From positions 722,802-786,801 of the forward strand of contig JALJCQ010000019.1 in the NCBI GenBank assembly GCA_023091665.1: 64,000 nt of DNA. The letters are read 5' to 3'. Below are positions 50,628 through 61,358 of this stretch, in pieces (the stretch's first letter is position 1; each line of letters starts with the position of its first letter). A program made the position numbers and the translations under genes. Below the pieces are notes generated by a model. That model was not told the DNA's origin and did not search any database. It saw only the letters and a list, made by a program, of their open reading frames with translations. The stretch comes from Pythium myriotylum (taxonomy: Eukaryota > Oomycota > Peronosporomycetes > Pythiales > Pythiaceae).

Positions 50628-52520
50628 TTAATGCATGGCATCTCCCGAGCTGTTCTTGAAGTGGTCGTCGTAGATGTTGGCCCTGAACTCTGATGGACAG
50701 AGTATGTCTCGGAGGTTCCGTGGACGGCGGTAGCACACAGTGATCTTGATGTTGTGGGCTGCGAACTCGTCTTCAATACGGTGGGCTTGATAGATAGCTC
50801 GTAGTTGTTTCCGAGTTGGGCCGTTCGGGTCATAAGGCACAGACAAGAAGACTTGCTTGGGCTTGCCGAGTTCCGTGGTTGGCCGCGTCGTCTGTTGTGC
50901 TTCTTCTTGTAGCTTGGCGATTCTTTCGATGGCGTCGCGGAAATGGTCTCTAAGCTGGTTAGAGTTGTATCCGCGAGCTGCCAGGCGCTGGAAGAAGGCT
51001 CTGACTTGAGACAGGAAATCTTCCTTCCTGGTGTTCTGGCGGTAATACTTCTGGACAATGCCGATGATGAGGCCTTTCAGAACGCCTGGAGGGTGTGCGC
51101 TTTGAGCCACGATGTAGAGATAGAGATTGAGCTCTTTCTCATGAGTTCGAGTCTCGTATCTCGTGTCGGATCGGCGGATTTTGAGGTCAAGAAACGGTGC
51201 TTCACGACCGCGTTCCATGTACGTCCAGCGAAGTCCTGGAATCGTGTTGAGGCGGATCTTGAAGAGTTCGAAAGCACGGGGATCTTTTCCGTCTTGCCAA
51301 ATCAAAAACACGTCGTCGATGTAGCGCTTGTAGAGCACGATGTAGTTGCTGAACTCTCGAAGGATGCTTCGCTCGTGATACGCTACGTAGAGTGATGCGT
51401 ACGTGGGGGCACATGGTGTTCCCATGGCGGTGCCCTTGATTTGCTTCCACACGCAGTCTCCGAACATGAACAAGTTCTCGTTCATGATGTAGTCGAGACC
51501 TTGGACGATCACATTCTCGAAGCGATGCTTCTCTTCTTGGAGCATGGCTTTGATTGTTGCGATGCCGATGTTGGTGGGGATGTTGGTGTAGAGCGAGACG
51601 GCGTCAAATGTGAACAAACGATGCTTGGGGCTGGGCTGAATCTGTCGAAGTTCAGTCAGCAGCGTGTCGGAGTCTCGAAGGTACGATGGCTGTCGCTGGA
51701 GCATGTCTTGCAACTGGAAATCGATCCACTTCGAGAGACCGGCTGTCGGTGTTCCGCAGCTGGCAATGATAGGGCGAATGGCGAGATCCTCCTTGTGGAG
51801 CTTTATCAGGCCATAGAAGCGTCCTAACTTGCACGAACTTGGATTACACTTGATGACAGCAACTTGTCGTTGGATGACTGGATCTTCACGGTACTGGTAG
51901 TTGAGTAGCATGTAGATCAGGTTCACTTTGGCTGCGATCCGTTGGATCTGGGTCTCTGGTCCGTTGGGAAGACGATACAATGGCGTGTATGTCTCCTCGT
52001 CACTCAGGTGATCAAGACACATGGAAGTGTACTGTGATCGAAGCATGAGCGTCGGGCCGAGGTTCTTGTCTGCCTGCACGACCATCAAGTTCGGATCATT
52101 TCGTAGCAATCGTAGCAAGTTGCGTTGGTTGCTGTCGAGGTTGAACTTGTGTCGGAAGGGATACTGTGCAATGAGTTCGGTCGCGTGTGACTTGATCGAC
52201 TCCAGTAAATCTTCTTGATGGCGTGGCAGGTGGTTTGGCTGGAAAGCAAGGTTTGGAACGTAGATCTTCGAGTTGTAGTCGCGGTCGCTGGAGTCAGCAA
52301 ACTGGACTGCAATTCGAAGAGACCGGACGAGTTTGGGGAAGATGGTAACTGGCGAGAGGGAAGAGCGTTGCGGCGGAGGTGTCGGGCAGAACTTGAGGTT
52401 CAGACCCAGGAGTCTCTTCAGACCTGGTGGAATCTTGGTGCCACGTGGTGTGAGATTGTGGAACGCGAGATTGCGAGGCAATGCGTCCACATCACAAGCC
52501 CTACGACAGCCGAAGATCAA
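50628..52520 (-). CDS. Penelope-like reverse transcriptase (C10, Val471)
   Basis: Same product as C9. Confidence 0.9.
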   Translation of the reverse strand: MIFGCRRACDVDALPRNLAFHNLTPRGTKIPPGLKRLLGLNLKFCPTPPPQRSSLSPVTIFPKLVRSLRIAVQFADSSDRDYNSKIYVPNLAFQPNHLPRHQEDLLESIKSHATELIAQYPFRHKFNLDSNQRNLLRLLRNDPNLMVVQADKNLGPTLMLRSQYTSMCLDHLSDEETYTPLYRLPNGPETQIQRIAAKVNLIYMLLNYQYREDPVIQRQVAVIKCNPSSCKLGRFYGLIKLHKEDLAIRPIIASCGTPTAGLSKWIDFQLQDMLQRQPSYLRDSDTLLTELRQIQPSPKHRLFTFDAVSLYTNIPTNIGIATIKAMLQEEKHRFENVIVQGLDYIMNENLFMFGDCVWKQIKGTAMGTPCAPTYASLYVAYHERSILREFSNYIVLYKRYIDDVFLIWQDGKDPRAFELFKIRLNTIPGLRWTYMERGREAPFLDLKIRRSDTRYETRTHEKELNLYLYIVAQSAHPPGVLKGLIIGIVQKYYRQNTRKEDFLSQVRAFFQRLAARGYNSNQLRDHFRDAIERIAKLQEEAQQTTRPTTELGKPKQVFLSVPYDPNGPTRKQLRAIYQAHRIEDEFAAHNIKITVCYRRPRNLRDILCPSEFRANIYDDHFKNSSGDAMH

Positions 52521-52552
52521 ACTGGCGTTGAAGAGATCCGAGCGGTCGCGTC

Positions 52553-53461
52553 TTATGATCGCGCGGTTTTGGCGCCGCGCGGCGGTTTGTCGGCGGCGTT
52601 GCTCCTTTTCCTTTTGCTTGCGCTTCGCGTGTTGCCGTTTCTTCCGCTGTTTGAGGCGGAAGTTCCCTTTGCGGCGTCGGCCTTTGGTGCAGGGTGCTTC
52701 TTGTTCTTGCTGACGGTCGCACCCTTCGCGCCAGCTCTGGCGTTTTTTCGTTCCTGTTGCTTTGGAACCTTCCGGTCGATACGGAGCTGTCGTAGTTCGT
52801 TCTTGATCGATTGTAGCTTGCGATCAATCAACACGTTCACGAGATCCTGGTTTGGAGTTTCCACCTCCATGTCGGCAGCCGCGGCTTGCTTGGCTTGCTT
52901 GTCGACGAGTCGGATGCTCGCATCAGCTTGGCTGTATCGTTCCGCAAGCTCAAACTGGGTCAGGCGAGCTTCGAACTCGTCCTTGGCATGGTGGTAGATG
53001 TCGACATATGCGTTCTCGTCTCGATCTTCTTCTTCCATGGCATCCCAGTTGATAGTGTCATACTTGCCGTTCGGGTCGGCTTTGCATGCGAGCTTGCAGT
53101 ACTCAAGTGCTCGATCTTGGAAATCGTCTCGGAGCTTCTGAACTTGGAGCTCAAGTTGTTCGAGTTCGGCTTTCTGTACGCTGAGGATGAGATCGAAGGC
53201 TTGGTGCTGAAACTGTAGCTTCAGAGCATCGAATTGATTCATCAGCGTGAGCACTCGAGTTGGAAGGGCCGTCTGGAGTTCGTTGGAGACAACAAGCTTG
53301 GCCTGTACTCGCAGGGATCTGGGTACTTCTTGGCGTTCGCGTTGTTGTTGCATCTTGCGGAGGCTCTCTTGCTTCGCGCTGAGCTTCCGGTGCAGCTTCT
53401 TATAGCGCTCCAGATACTCCAGGGTGGTCTTCATCAGTGGGCGCGGCAGACTACGATCCAT
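52553..53461 (-). CDS. ORF1 coiled-coil protein (C10)
   Basis: Identical to C1. Confidence 0.83.
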   Translation of the reverse strand: MDRSLPRPLMKTTLEYLERYKKLHRKLSAKQESLRKMQQQRERQEVPRSLRVQAKLVVSNELQTALPTRVLTLMNQFDALKLQFQHQAFDLILSVQKAELEQLELQVQKLRDDFQDRALEYCKLACKADPNGKYDTINWDAMEEEDRDENAYVDIYHHAKDEFEARLTQFELAERYSQADASIRLVDKQAKQAAAADMEVETPNQDLVNVLIDRKLQSIKNELRQLRIDRKVPKQQERKNARAGAKGATVSKNKKHPAPKADAAKGTSASNSGRNGNTRSASKRKRSNAADKPPRGAKTARS

Positions 53462-54204
53462 GGCGATGATGGAGAGTCTTTCCTTAATTGCTTCGTCACG
53501 CGGGGCTTGGTCTAGGGTTTAGAGAGGCTTGAAGTGACTTGCAAAGACTTGGTCAGGGAAACTACGACCCAAAGAGTTGCTCTATTACAGATGCAGGGGC
53601 TCTTTCGACTTGATGTCTTCGTCGGTGGGCGTCTTCGTGCTGAGTGGAAAATTGAAAACTGAGGAAGACCGCCGACCTCGCCCCCGGGTGCCTACGCTAA
53701 AGTCCTACGCTAGAGTCCTACGCTTCTGGGTTCTAGGGCTGGACAGGAACTTGAGTGTTCTGGGTCTGCGTGTCTGTGCTGCTGGGGTCTTGAGACACGT
53801 GAGAATATTCGACGTCCTGGGTTGAACATTCTCGAACATTCTCGGGAATATTCTCGAATGTTCGGTCGAACGTTCTCGAACCTTCGACAAACTTTTCGAC
53901 TGGGTTGGCCGAAATTTTCGTCTGGGTTTAGGGTTTAGGGTAGGGTTTGGGGTTGAGGGTCGGGGATGGGTTGTAGACAGATAGTGCACGATCCGGGCGG
54001 CCATTCTTGAATTTGCTCGCAATATGCCAAGCGTTCGCTGTTACCCTTTCGAGGGGGATCATCCCAAGCCAGCCGCTCCGTGAGCCTTCACTGCACGACC
54101 CCATACTCTGTGGCATGGTTCCAAATGAGTGGGTAGCAGCAAGGCTAAACACGTTCTCGCGCGCTGGAAGGGCACGGTCATCCGTGTCCGGGGTGGTCCA
54201 GGCT

Positions 54205-56097
54205 TTAATGCATGGCATCTCCCGAGCTGTTCTTGAAGTGGTCGTCGTAGATGTTGGCCCTGAACTCTGATGGACAGAGTATGTCTCGGAGGTTCCGTGG
54301 ACGGCGGTAGCACACAGTGATCTTGATGTTGTGGGCTGCGAACTCGTCTTCAATACGGTGGGCTTGATAGATAGCTCGTAGTTGTTTCCGAGTTGGGCCG
54401 TTCGGGTCATAAGGCACAGACAAGAAGACTTGCTTGGGCTTGCCGAGTTCCGTGGTTGGCCGCGTCGTCTGTTGTGCTTCTTCTTGTAGCTTGGCGATTC
54501 TTTCGATGGCGTCGCGGAAATGGTCTCTAAGCTGGTTAGAGTTGTATCCGCGAGCTGCCAGGCGCTGGAAGAAGGCTCTGACTTGAGACAGGAAATCTTC
54601 CTTCCTGGTGTTCTGGCGGTAATACTTCTGGACAATGCCGATGATGAGGCCTTTCAGAACGCCTGGAGGGTGTGCGCTTTGAGCCACGATGTAGAGATAG
54701 AGATTGAGCTCTTTCTCATGAGTTCGAGTCTCGTATCTCGTGTCGGATCGGCGGATTTTGAGGTCAAGAAACGGTGCTTCACGACCGCGTTCCATGTACG
54801 TCCAGCGAAGTCCTGGAATCGTGTTGAGGCGGATCTTGAAGAGTTCGAAAGCACGGGGATCTTTTCCGTCTTGCCAAATCAAAAACACGTCGTCGATGTA
54901 GCGCTTGTAGAGCACGATGTAGTTGCTGAACTCTCGAAGGATGCTTCGCTCGTGATACGCTACGTAGAGTGATGCGTACGTGGGGGCACATGGTGTTCCC
55001 ATGGCGGTGCCCTTGATTTGCTTCCACACGCAGTCTCCGAACATGAACAAGTTCTCGTTCATGATGTAGTCGAGACCTTGGACGATCACATTCTCGAAGC
55101 GATGCTTCTCTTCTTGGAGCATGGCTTTGATTGTTGCGATGCCGATGTTGGTGGGGATGTTGGTGTAGAGCGAGACGGCGTCAAATGTGAACAAACGATG
55201 CTTGGGGCTGGGCTGAATCTGTCGAAGTTCAGTCAGCAGCGTGTCGGAGTCTCGAAGGTACGATGGCTGTCGCTGGAGCATGTCTTGCAACTGGAAATCG
55301 ATCCACTTCGAGAGACCGGCTGTCGGTGTTCCGCAGCTGGCAATGATAGGGCGAATGGCGAGATCCTCCTTGTGGAGCTTTATCAGGCCATAGAAGCGTC
55401 CTAACTTGCACGAACTTGGATTACACTTGATGACAGCAACTTGTCGTTGGATGACTGGATCTTCACGGTACTGGTAGTTGAGTAGCATGTAGATCAGGTT
55501 CACTTTGGCTGCGATCCGTTGGATCTGGGTCTCTGGTCCGTTGGGAAGACGATACAATGGCGTGTATGTCTCCTCGTCACTCAGGTGATCAAGACACATG
55601 GAAGTGTACTGTGATCGAAGCATGAGCGTCGGGCCGAGGTTCTTGTCTGCCTGCACGACCATCAAGTTCGGATCATTTCGTAGCAATCGTAGCAAGTTGC
55701 GTTGGTTGCTGTCGAGGTTGAACTTGTGTCGGAAGGGATACTGTGCAATGAGTTCGGTCGCGTGTGACTTGATCGACTCCAGTAAATCTTCTTGATGGCG
55801 TGGCAGGTGGTTTGGCTGGAAAGCAAGGTTTGGAACGTAGATCTTCGAGTTGTAGTCGCGGTCGCTGGAGTCAGCAAACTGGACTGCAATTCGAAGAGAC
55901 CGGACGAGTTTGGGGAAGATGGTAACTGGCGAGAGGGAAGAGCGTTGCGGCGGAGGTGTCGGGCAGAACTTGAGGTTCAGACCCAGGAGTCTCTTCAGAC
56001 CTGGTGGAATCTTGGTGCCACGTGGTGTGAGATTGTGGAACGCGAGATTGCGAGGCAATGCGTCCACATCACAAGCCCTACGACAGCCGAAGATCAA
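54205..56097 (-). CDS. Penelope-like reverse transcriptase (C11, Val471)
   Basis: Same product as C9. Confidence 0.9.
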   Translation of the reverse strand: MIFGCRRACDVDALPRNLAFHNLTPRGTKIPPGLKRLLGLNLKFCPTPPPQRSSLSPVTIFPKLVRSLRIAVQFADSSDRDYNSKIYVPNLAFQPNHLPRHQEDLLESIKSHATELIAQYPFRHKFNLDSNQRNLLRLLRNDPNLMVVQADKNLGPTLMLRSQYTSMCLDHLSDEETYTPLYRLPNGPETQIQRIAAKVNLIYMLLNYQYREDPVIQRQVAVIKCNPSSCKLGRFYGLIKLHKEDLAIRPIIASCGTPTAGLSKWIDFQLQDMLQRQPSYLRDSDTLLTELRQIQPSPKHRLFTFDAVSLYTNIPTNIGIATIKAMLQEEKHRFENVIVQGLDYIMNENLFMFGDCVWKQIKGTAMGTPCAPTYASLYVAYHERSILREFSNYIVLYKRYIDDVFLIWQDGKDPRAFELFKIRLNTIPGLRWTYMERGREAPFLDLKIRRSDTRYETRTHEKELNLYLYIVAQSAHPPGVLKGLIIGIVQKYYRQNTRKEDFLSQVRAFFQRLAARGYNSNQLRDHFRDAIERIAKLQEEAQQTTRPTTELGKPKQVFLSVPYDPNGPTRKQLRAIYQAHRIEDEFAAHNIKITVCYRRPRNLRDILCPSEFRANIYDDHFKNSSGDAMH

Positions 56098-56129
56098 ACT
56101 GGCGTTGAAGAGATCCGAGCGGTCGCGTC

Positions 56130-57038
56130 TTATGATCGCGCGGTTTTGGCGCCGCGCGGCGGTTTGTCGGCGGCGTTGCTCCTTTTCCTTTTGCTTGCGC
56201 TTCGCGTGTTGCCGTTTCTTCCGCTGTTTGAGGCGGAAGTTCCCTTTGCGGCGTCGGCCTTTGGTGCAGGGTGCTTCTTGTTCTTGCTGACGGTCGCACC
56301 CTTCGCGCCAGCTCTGGCGTTTTTTCGTTCCTGTTGCTTTGGAACCTTCCGGTCGATACGGAGCTGTCGTAGTTCGTTCTTGATCGATTGTAGCTTGCGA
56401 TCAATCAACACGTTCACGAGATCCTGGTTTGGAGTTTCCACCTCCATGTCGGCAGCCGCGGCTTGCTTGGCTTGCTTGTCGACGAGTCGGATGCTCGCAT
56501 CAGCTTGGCTGTATCGTTCCGCAAGCTCAAACTGGGTCAGGCGAGCTTCGAACTCGTCCTTGGCATGGTGGTAGATGTCGACATATGCGTTCTCGTCTCG
56601 ATCTTCTTCTTCCATGGCATCCCAGTTGATAGTGTCATACTTGCCGTTCGGGTCGGCTTTGCATGCGAGCTTGCAGTACTCAAGTGCTCGATCTTGGAAA
56701 TCGTCTCGGAGCTTCTGAACTTGGAGCTCAAGTTGTTCGAGTTCGGCTTTCTGTACGCTGAGGATGAGATCGAAGGCTTGGTGCTGAAACTGTAGCTTCA
56801 GAGCATCGAATTGATTCATCAGCGTGAGCACTCGAGTTGGAAGGGCCGTCTGGAGTTCGTTGGAGACAACAAGCTTGGCCTGTACTCGCAGGGATCTGGG
56901 TACTTCTTGGCGTTCGCGTTGTTGTTGCATCTTGCGGAGGCTCTCTTGCTTCGCGCTGAGCTTCCGGTGCAGCTTCTTATAGCGCTCCAGATACTCCAGG
57001 GTGGTCTTCATCAGTGGGCGCGGCAGACTACGATCCAT
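56130..57038 (-). CDS. ORF1 coiled-coil protein (C11)
   Basis: Identical to C1. Confidence 0.83.
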   Translation of the reverse strand: MDRSLPRPLMKTTLEYLERYKKLHRKLSAKQESLRKMQQQRERQEVPRSLRVQAKLVVSNELQTALPTRVLTLMNQFDALKLQFQHQAFDLILSVQKAELEQLELQVQKLRDDFQDRALEYCKLACKADPNGKYDTINWDAMEEEDRDENAYVDIYHHAKDEFEARLTQFELAERYSQADASIRLVDKQAKQAAAADMEVETPNQDLVNVLIDRKLQSIKNELRQLRIDRKVPKQQERKNARAGAKGATVSKNKKHPAPKADAAKGTSASNSGRNGNTRSASKRKRSNAADKPPRGAKTARS

Positions 57039-57781
57039 GGCGATGATGGAGAGTCTTTCCTTAATTGCTTCGTCACGCGGGGCTTGGTCTAGGGTTTAGA
57101 GAGGCTTGAAGTGACTTGCAAAGACTTGGTCAGGGAAACTACGACCCAAAGAGTTGCTCTATTACAGATGCAGGGGCTCTTTCGACTTGATGTCTTCGTC
57201 GGTGGGCGTCTTCGTGCTGAGTGGAAAATTGAAAACTGAGGAAGACCGCCGACCTCGCCCCCGGGTGCCTACGCTAAAGTCCTACGCTAGAGTCCTACGC
57301 TTCTGGGTTCTAGGGCTGGACAGGAACTTGAGTGTTCTGGGTCTGCGTGTCTGTGCTGCTGGGGTCTTGAGACACGTGAGAATATTCGACGTCCTGGGTT
57401 GAACATTCTCGAACATTCTCGGGAATATTCTCGAATGTTCGGTCGAACGTTCTCGAACCTTCGACAAACTTTTCGACTGGGTTGGCCGAAATTTTCGTCT
57501 GGGTTTAGGGTTTAGGGTAGGGTTTGGGGTTGAGGGTCGGGGATGGGTTGTAGACAGATAGTGCACGATCCGGGCGGCCATTCTTGAATTTGCTCGCAAT
57601 ATGCCAAGCGTTCGCTGTTACCCTTTCGAGGGGGATCATCCCAAGCCAGCCGCTCCGTGAGCCTTCACTGCACGACCCCATACTCTGTGGCATGGTTCCA
57701 AATGAGTGGGTAGCAGCAAGGCTAAACACGTTCTCGCGCGCTGGAAGGGCACGGTCATCCGTGTCCGGGGTGGTCCAGGCT

Positions 57782-59674
57782 TTAATGCATGGCATCTCCC
57801 GAGCTGTTCTTGAAGTGGTCGTCGTAGATGTTGGCCCTGAACTCTGATGGACAGAGTATGTCTCGGAGGTTCCGTGGACGGCGGTAGCACACAGTGATCT
57901 TGATGTTGTGGGCTGCGAACTCGTCTTCAATACGGTGGGCTTGATAGATAGCTCGTAGTTGTTTCCGAGTTGGGCCGTTCGGGTCATAAGGCACAGACAA
58001 GAAGACTTGCTTGGGCTTGCCGAGTTCCGTGGTTGGCCGCGTCGTCTGTTGTGCTTCTTCTTGTAGCTTGGCGATTCTTTCGATGGCGTCGCGGAAATGG
58101 TCTCTAAGCTGGTTAGAGTTGTATCCGCGAGCTGCCAGGCGCTGGAAGAAGGCTCTGACTTGAGACAGGAAATCTTCCTTCCTGGTGTTCTGGCGGTAAT
58201 ACTTCTGGACAATGCCGATGATGAGGCCTTTCAGAACGCCTGGAGGGTGTGCGCTTTGAGCCACGATGTAGAGATAGAGATTGAGCTCTTTCTCATGAGT
58301 TCGAGTCTCGTATCTCGTGTCGGATCGGCGGATTTTGAGGTCAAGAAACGGTGCTTCACGACCGCGTTCCATGTACGTCCAGCGAAGTCCTGGAATCGTG
58401 TTGAGGCGGATCTTGAAGAGTTCGAAAGCACGGGGATCTTTTCCGTCTTGCCAAATCAAAAACACGTCGTCGATGTAGCGCTTGTAGAGCACGATGTAGT
58501 TGCTGAACTCTCGAAGGATGCTTCGCTCGTGATACGCTACGTAGAGTGATGCGTACGTGGGGGCACATGGTGTTCCCATGGCGGTGCCCTTGATTTGCTT
58601 CCACACGCAGTCTCCGAACATGAACAAGTTCTCGTTCATGATGTAGTCGAGACCTTGGACGATCACATTCTCGAAGCGATGCTTCTCTTCTTGGAGCATG
58701 GCTTTGATTGTTGCGATGCCGATGTTGGTGGGGATGTTGGTGTAGAGCGAGACGGCGTCAAATGTGAACAAACGATGCTTGGGGCTGGGCTGAATCTGTC
58801 GAAGTTCAGTCAGCAGCGTGTCGGAGTCTCGAAGGTACGATGGCTGTCGCTGGAGCATGTCTTGCAACTGGAAATCGATCCACTTCGAGAGACCGGCTGT
58901 CGGTGTTCCGCAGCTGGCAATGATAGGGCGAATGGCGAGATCCTCCTTGTGGAGCTTTATCAGGCCATAGAAGCGTCCTAACTTGCACGAACTTGGATTA
59001 CACTTGATGACAGCAACTTGTCGTTGGATGACTGGATCTTCACGGTACTGGTAGTTGAGTAGCATGTAGATCAGGTTCACTTTGGCTGCGATCCGTTGGA
59101 TCTGGGTCTCTGGTCCGTTGGGAAGACGATACAATGGCGTGTATGTCTCCTCGTCACTCAGGTGATCAAGACACATGGAAGTGTACTGTGATCGAAGCAT
59201 GAGCGTCGGGCCGAGGTTCTTGTCTGCCTGCACGACCATCAAGTTCGGATCATTTCGTAGCAATCGTAGCAAGTTGCGTTGGTTGCTGTCGAGGTTGAAC
59301 TTGTGTCGGAAGGGATACTGTGCAATGAGTTCGGTCGCGTGTGACTTGATCGACTCCAGTAAATCTTCTTGATGGCGTGGCAGGTGGTTTGGCTGGAAAG
59401 CAAGGTTTGGAACGTAGATCTTCGAGTTGTAGTCGCGGTCGCTGGAGTCAGCAAACTGGACTGCAATTCGAAGAGACCGGACGAGTTTGGGGAAGATGGT
59501 AACTGGCGAGAGGGAAGAGCGTTGCGGCGGAGGTGTCGGGCAGAACTTGAGGTTCAGACCCAGGAGTCTCTTCAGACCTGGTGGAATCTTGGTGCCACGT
59601 GGTGTGAGATTGTGGAACGCGAGATTGCGAGGCAATGCGTCCACATCACAAGCCCTACGACAGCCGAAGATCAA
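57782..59674 (-). CDS. Penelope-like reverse transcriptase (C12, Val471)
   Basis: Same product as C9. Confidence 0.9.
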   Translation of the reverse strand: MIFGCRRACDVDALPRNLAFHNLTPRGTKIPPGLKRLLGLNLKFCPTPPPQRSSLSPVTIFPKLVRSLRIAVQFADSSDRDYNSKIYVPNLAFQPNHLPRHQEDLLESIKSHATELIAQYPFRHKFNLDSNQRNLLRLLRNDPNLMVVQADKNLGPTLMLRSQYTSMCLDHLSDEETYTPLYRLPNGPETQIQRIAAKVNLIYMLLNYQYREDPVIQRQVAVIKCNPSSCKLGRFYGLIKLHKEDLAIRPIIASCGTPTAGLSKWIDFQLQDMLQRQPSYLRDSDTLLTELRQIQPSPKHRLFTFDAVSLYTNIPTNIGIATIKAMLQEEKHRFENVIVQGLDYIMNENLFMFGDCVWKQIKGTAMGTPCAPTYASLYVAYHERSILREFSNYIVLYKRYIDDVFLIWQDGKDPRAFELFKIRLNTIPGLRWTYMERGREAPFLDLKIRRSDTRYETRTHEKELNLYLYIVAQSAHPPGVLKGLIIGIVQKYYRQNTRKEDFLSQVRAFFQRLAARGYNSNQLRDHFRDAIERIAKLQEEAQQTTRPTTELGKPKQVFLSVPYDPNGPTRKQLRAIYQAHRIEDEFAAHNIKITVCYRRPRNLRDILCPSEFRANIYDDHFKNSSGDAMH

Positions 59675-59706
59675 ACTGGCGTTGAAGAGATCCGAGCGGT
59701 CGCGTC

Positions 59707-60615
59707 TTATGATCGCGCGGTTTTGGCGCCGCGCGGCGGTTTGTCGGCGGCGTTGCTCCTTTTCCTTTTGCTTGCGCTTCGCGTGTTGCCGTTTCTTCCG
59801 CTGTTTGAGGCGGAAGTTCCCTTTGCGGCGTCGGCCTTTGGTGCAGGGTGCTTCTTGTTCTTGCTGACGGTCGCACCCTTCGCGCCAGCTCTGGCGTTTT
59901 TTCGTTCCTGTTGCTTTGGAACCTTCCGGTCGATACGGAGCTGTCGTAGTTCGTTCTTGATCGATTGTAGCTTGCGATCAATCAACACGTTCACGAGATC
60001 CTGGTTTGGAGTTTCCACCTCCATGTCGGCAGCCGCGGCTTGCTTGGCTTGCTTGTCGACGAGTCGGATGCTCGCATCAGCTTGGCTGTATCGTTCCGCA
60101 AGCTCAAACTGGGTCAGGCGAGCTTCGAACTCGTCCTTGGCATGGTGGTAGATGTCGACATATGCGTTCTCGTCTCGATCTTCTTCTTCCATGGCATCCC
60201 AGTTGATAGTGTCATACTTGCCGTTCGGGTCGGCTTTGCATGCGAGCTTGCAGTACTCAAGTGCTCGATCTTGGAAATCGTCTCGGAGCTTCTGAACTTG
60301 GAGCTCAAGTTGTTCGAGTTCGGCTTTCTGTACGCTGAGGATGAGATCGAAGGCTTGGTGCTGAAACTGTAGCTTCAGAGCATCGAATTGATTCATCAGC
60401 GTGAGCACTCGAGTTGGAAGGGCCGTCTGGAGTTCGTTGGAGACAACAAGCTTGGCCTGTACTCGCAGGGATCTGGGTACTTCTTGGCGTTCGCGTTGTT
60501 GTTGCATCTTGCGGAGGCTCTCTTGCTTCGCGCTGAGCTTCCGGTGCAGCTTCTTATAGCGCTCCAGATACTCCAGGGTGGTCTTCATCAGTGGGCGCGG
60601 CAGACTACGATCCAT
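59707..60615 (-). CDS. ORF1 coiled-coil protein (C12)
   Basis: Identical to C1. Confidence 0.83.
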   Translation of the reverse strand: MDRSLPRPLMKTTLEYLERYKKLHRKLSAKQESLRKMQQQRERQEVPRSLRVQAKLVVSNELQTALPTRVLTLMNQFDALKLQFQHQAFDLILSVQKAELEQLELQVQKLRDDFQDRALEYCKLACKADPNGKYDTINWDAMEEEDRDENAYVDIYHHAKDEFEARLTQFELAERYSQADASIRLVDKQAKQAAAADMEVETPNQDLVNVLIDRKLQSIKNELRQLRIDRKVPKQQERKNARAGAKGATVSKNKKHPAPKADAAKGTSASNSGRNGNTRSASKRKRSNAADKPPRGAKTARS

Positions 60616-61358
60616 GGCGATGATGGAGAGTCTTTCCTTAATTGCTTCGTCACGCGGGGCTTGGTCTAGGGTTTAGAGAGGCTTGAAGTGACTTGCAAAG
60701 ACTTGGTCAGGGAAACTACGACCCAAAGAGTTGCTCTATTACAGATGCAGGGGCTCTTTCGACTTGATGTCTTCGTCGGTGGGCGTCTTCGTGCTGAGTG
60801 GAAAATTGAAAACTGAGGAAGACCGCCGACCTCGCCCCCGGGTGCCTACGCTAAAGTCCTACGCTAGAGTCCTACGCTTCTGGGTTCTAGGGCTGGACAG
60901 GAACTTGAGTGTTCTGGGTCTGCGTGTCTGTGCTGCTGGGGTCTTGAGACACGTGAGAATATTCGACGTCCTGGGTTGAACATTCTCGAACATTCTCGGG
61001 AATATTCTCGAATGTTCGGTCGAACGTTCTCGAACCTTCGACAAACTTTTCGACTGGGTTGGCCGAAATTTTCGTCTGGGTTTAGGGTTTAGGGTAGGGT
61101 TTGGGGTTGAGGGTCGGGGATGGGTTGTAGACAGATAGTGCACGATCCGGGCGGCCATTCTTGAATTTGCTCGCAATATGCCAAGCGTTCGCTGTTACCC
61201 TTTCGAGGGGGATCATCCCAAGCCAGCCGCTCCGTGAGCCTTCACTGCACGACCCCATACTCTGTGGCATGGTTCCAAATGAGTGGGTAGCAGCAAGGCT
61301 AAACACGTTCTCGCGCGCTGGAAGGGCACGGTCATCCGTGTCCGGGGTGGTCCAGGCT

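Larger units (their letters stand above)
49945..53512 (-). mobile_element. Penelope-like telomeric element, full copy C10
   Basis: Full length with 9-bp telomeric spacers on both sides. Confidence 0.92.
53522..57089 (-). mobile_element. Penelope-like telomeric element, full copy C11
   Basis: Full length with 9-bp telomeric spacers on both sides. Confidence 0.92.
57099..60666 (-). mobile_element. Penelope-like telomeric element, full copy C12
   Basis: Outermost full-length copy. Its distal neighbour C13 supplies a heat-shock-element array ~360 bp upstream of its ORF1. Confidence 0.92.
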
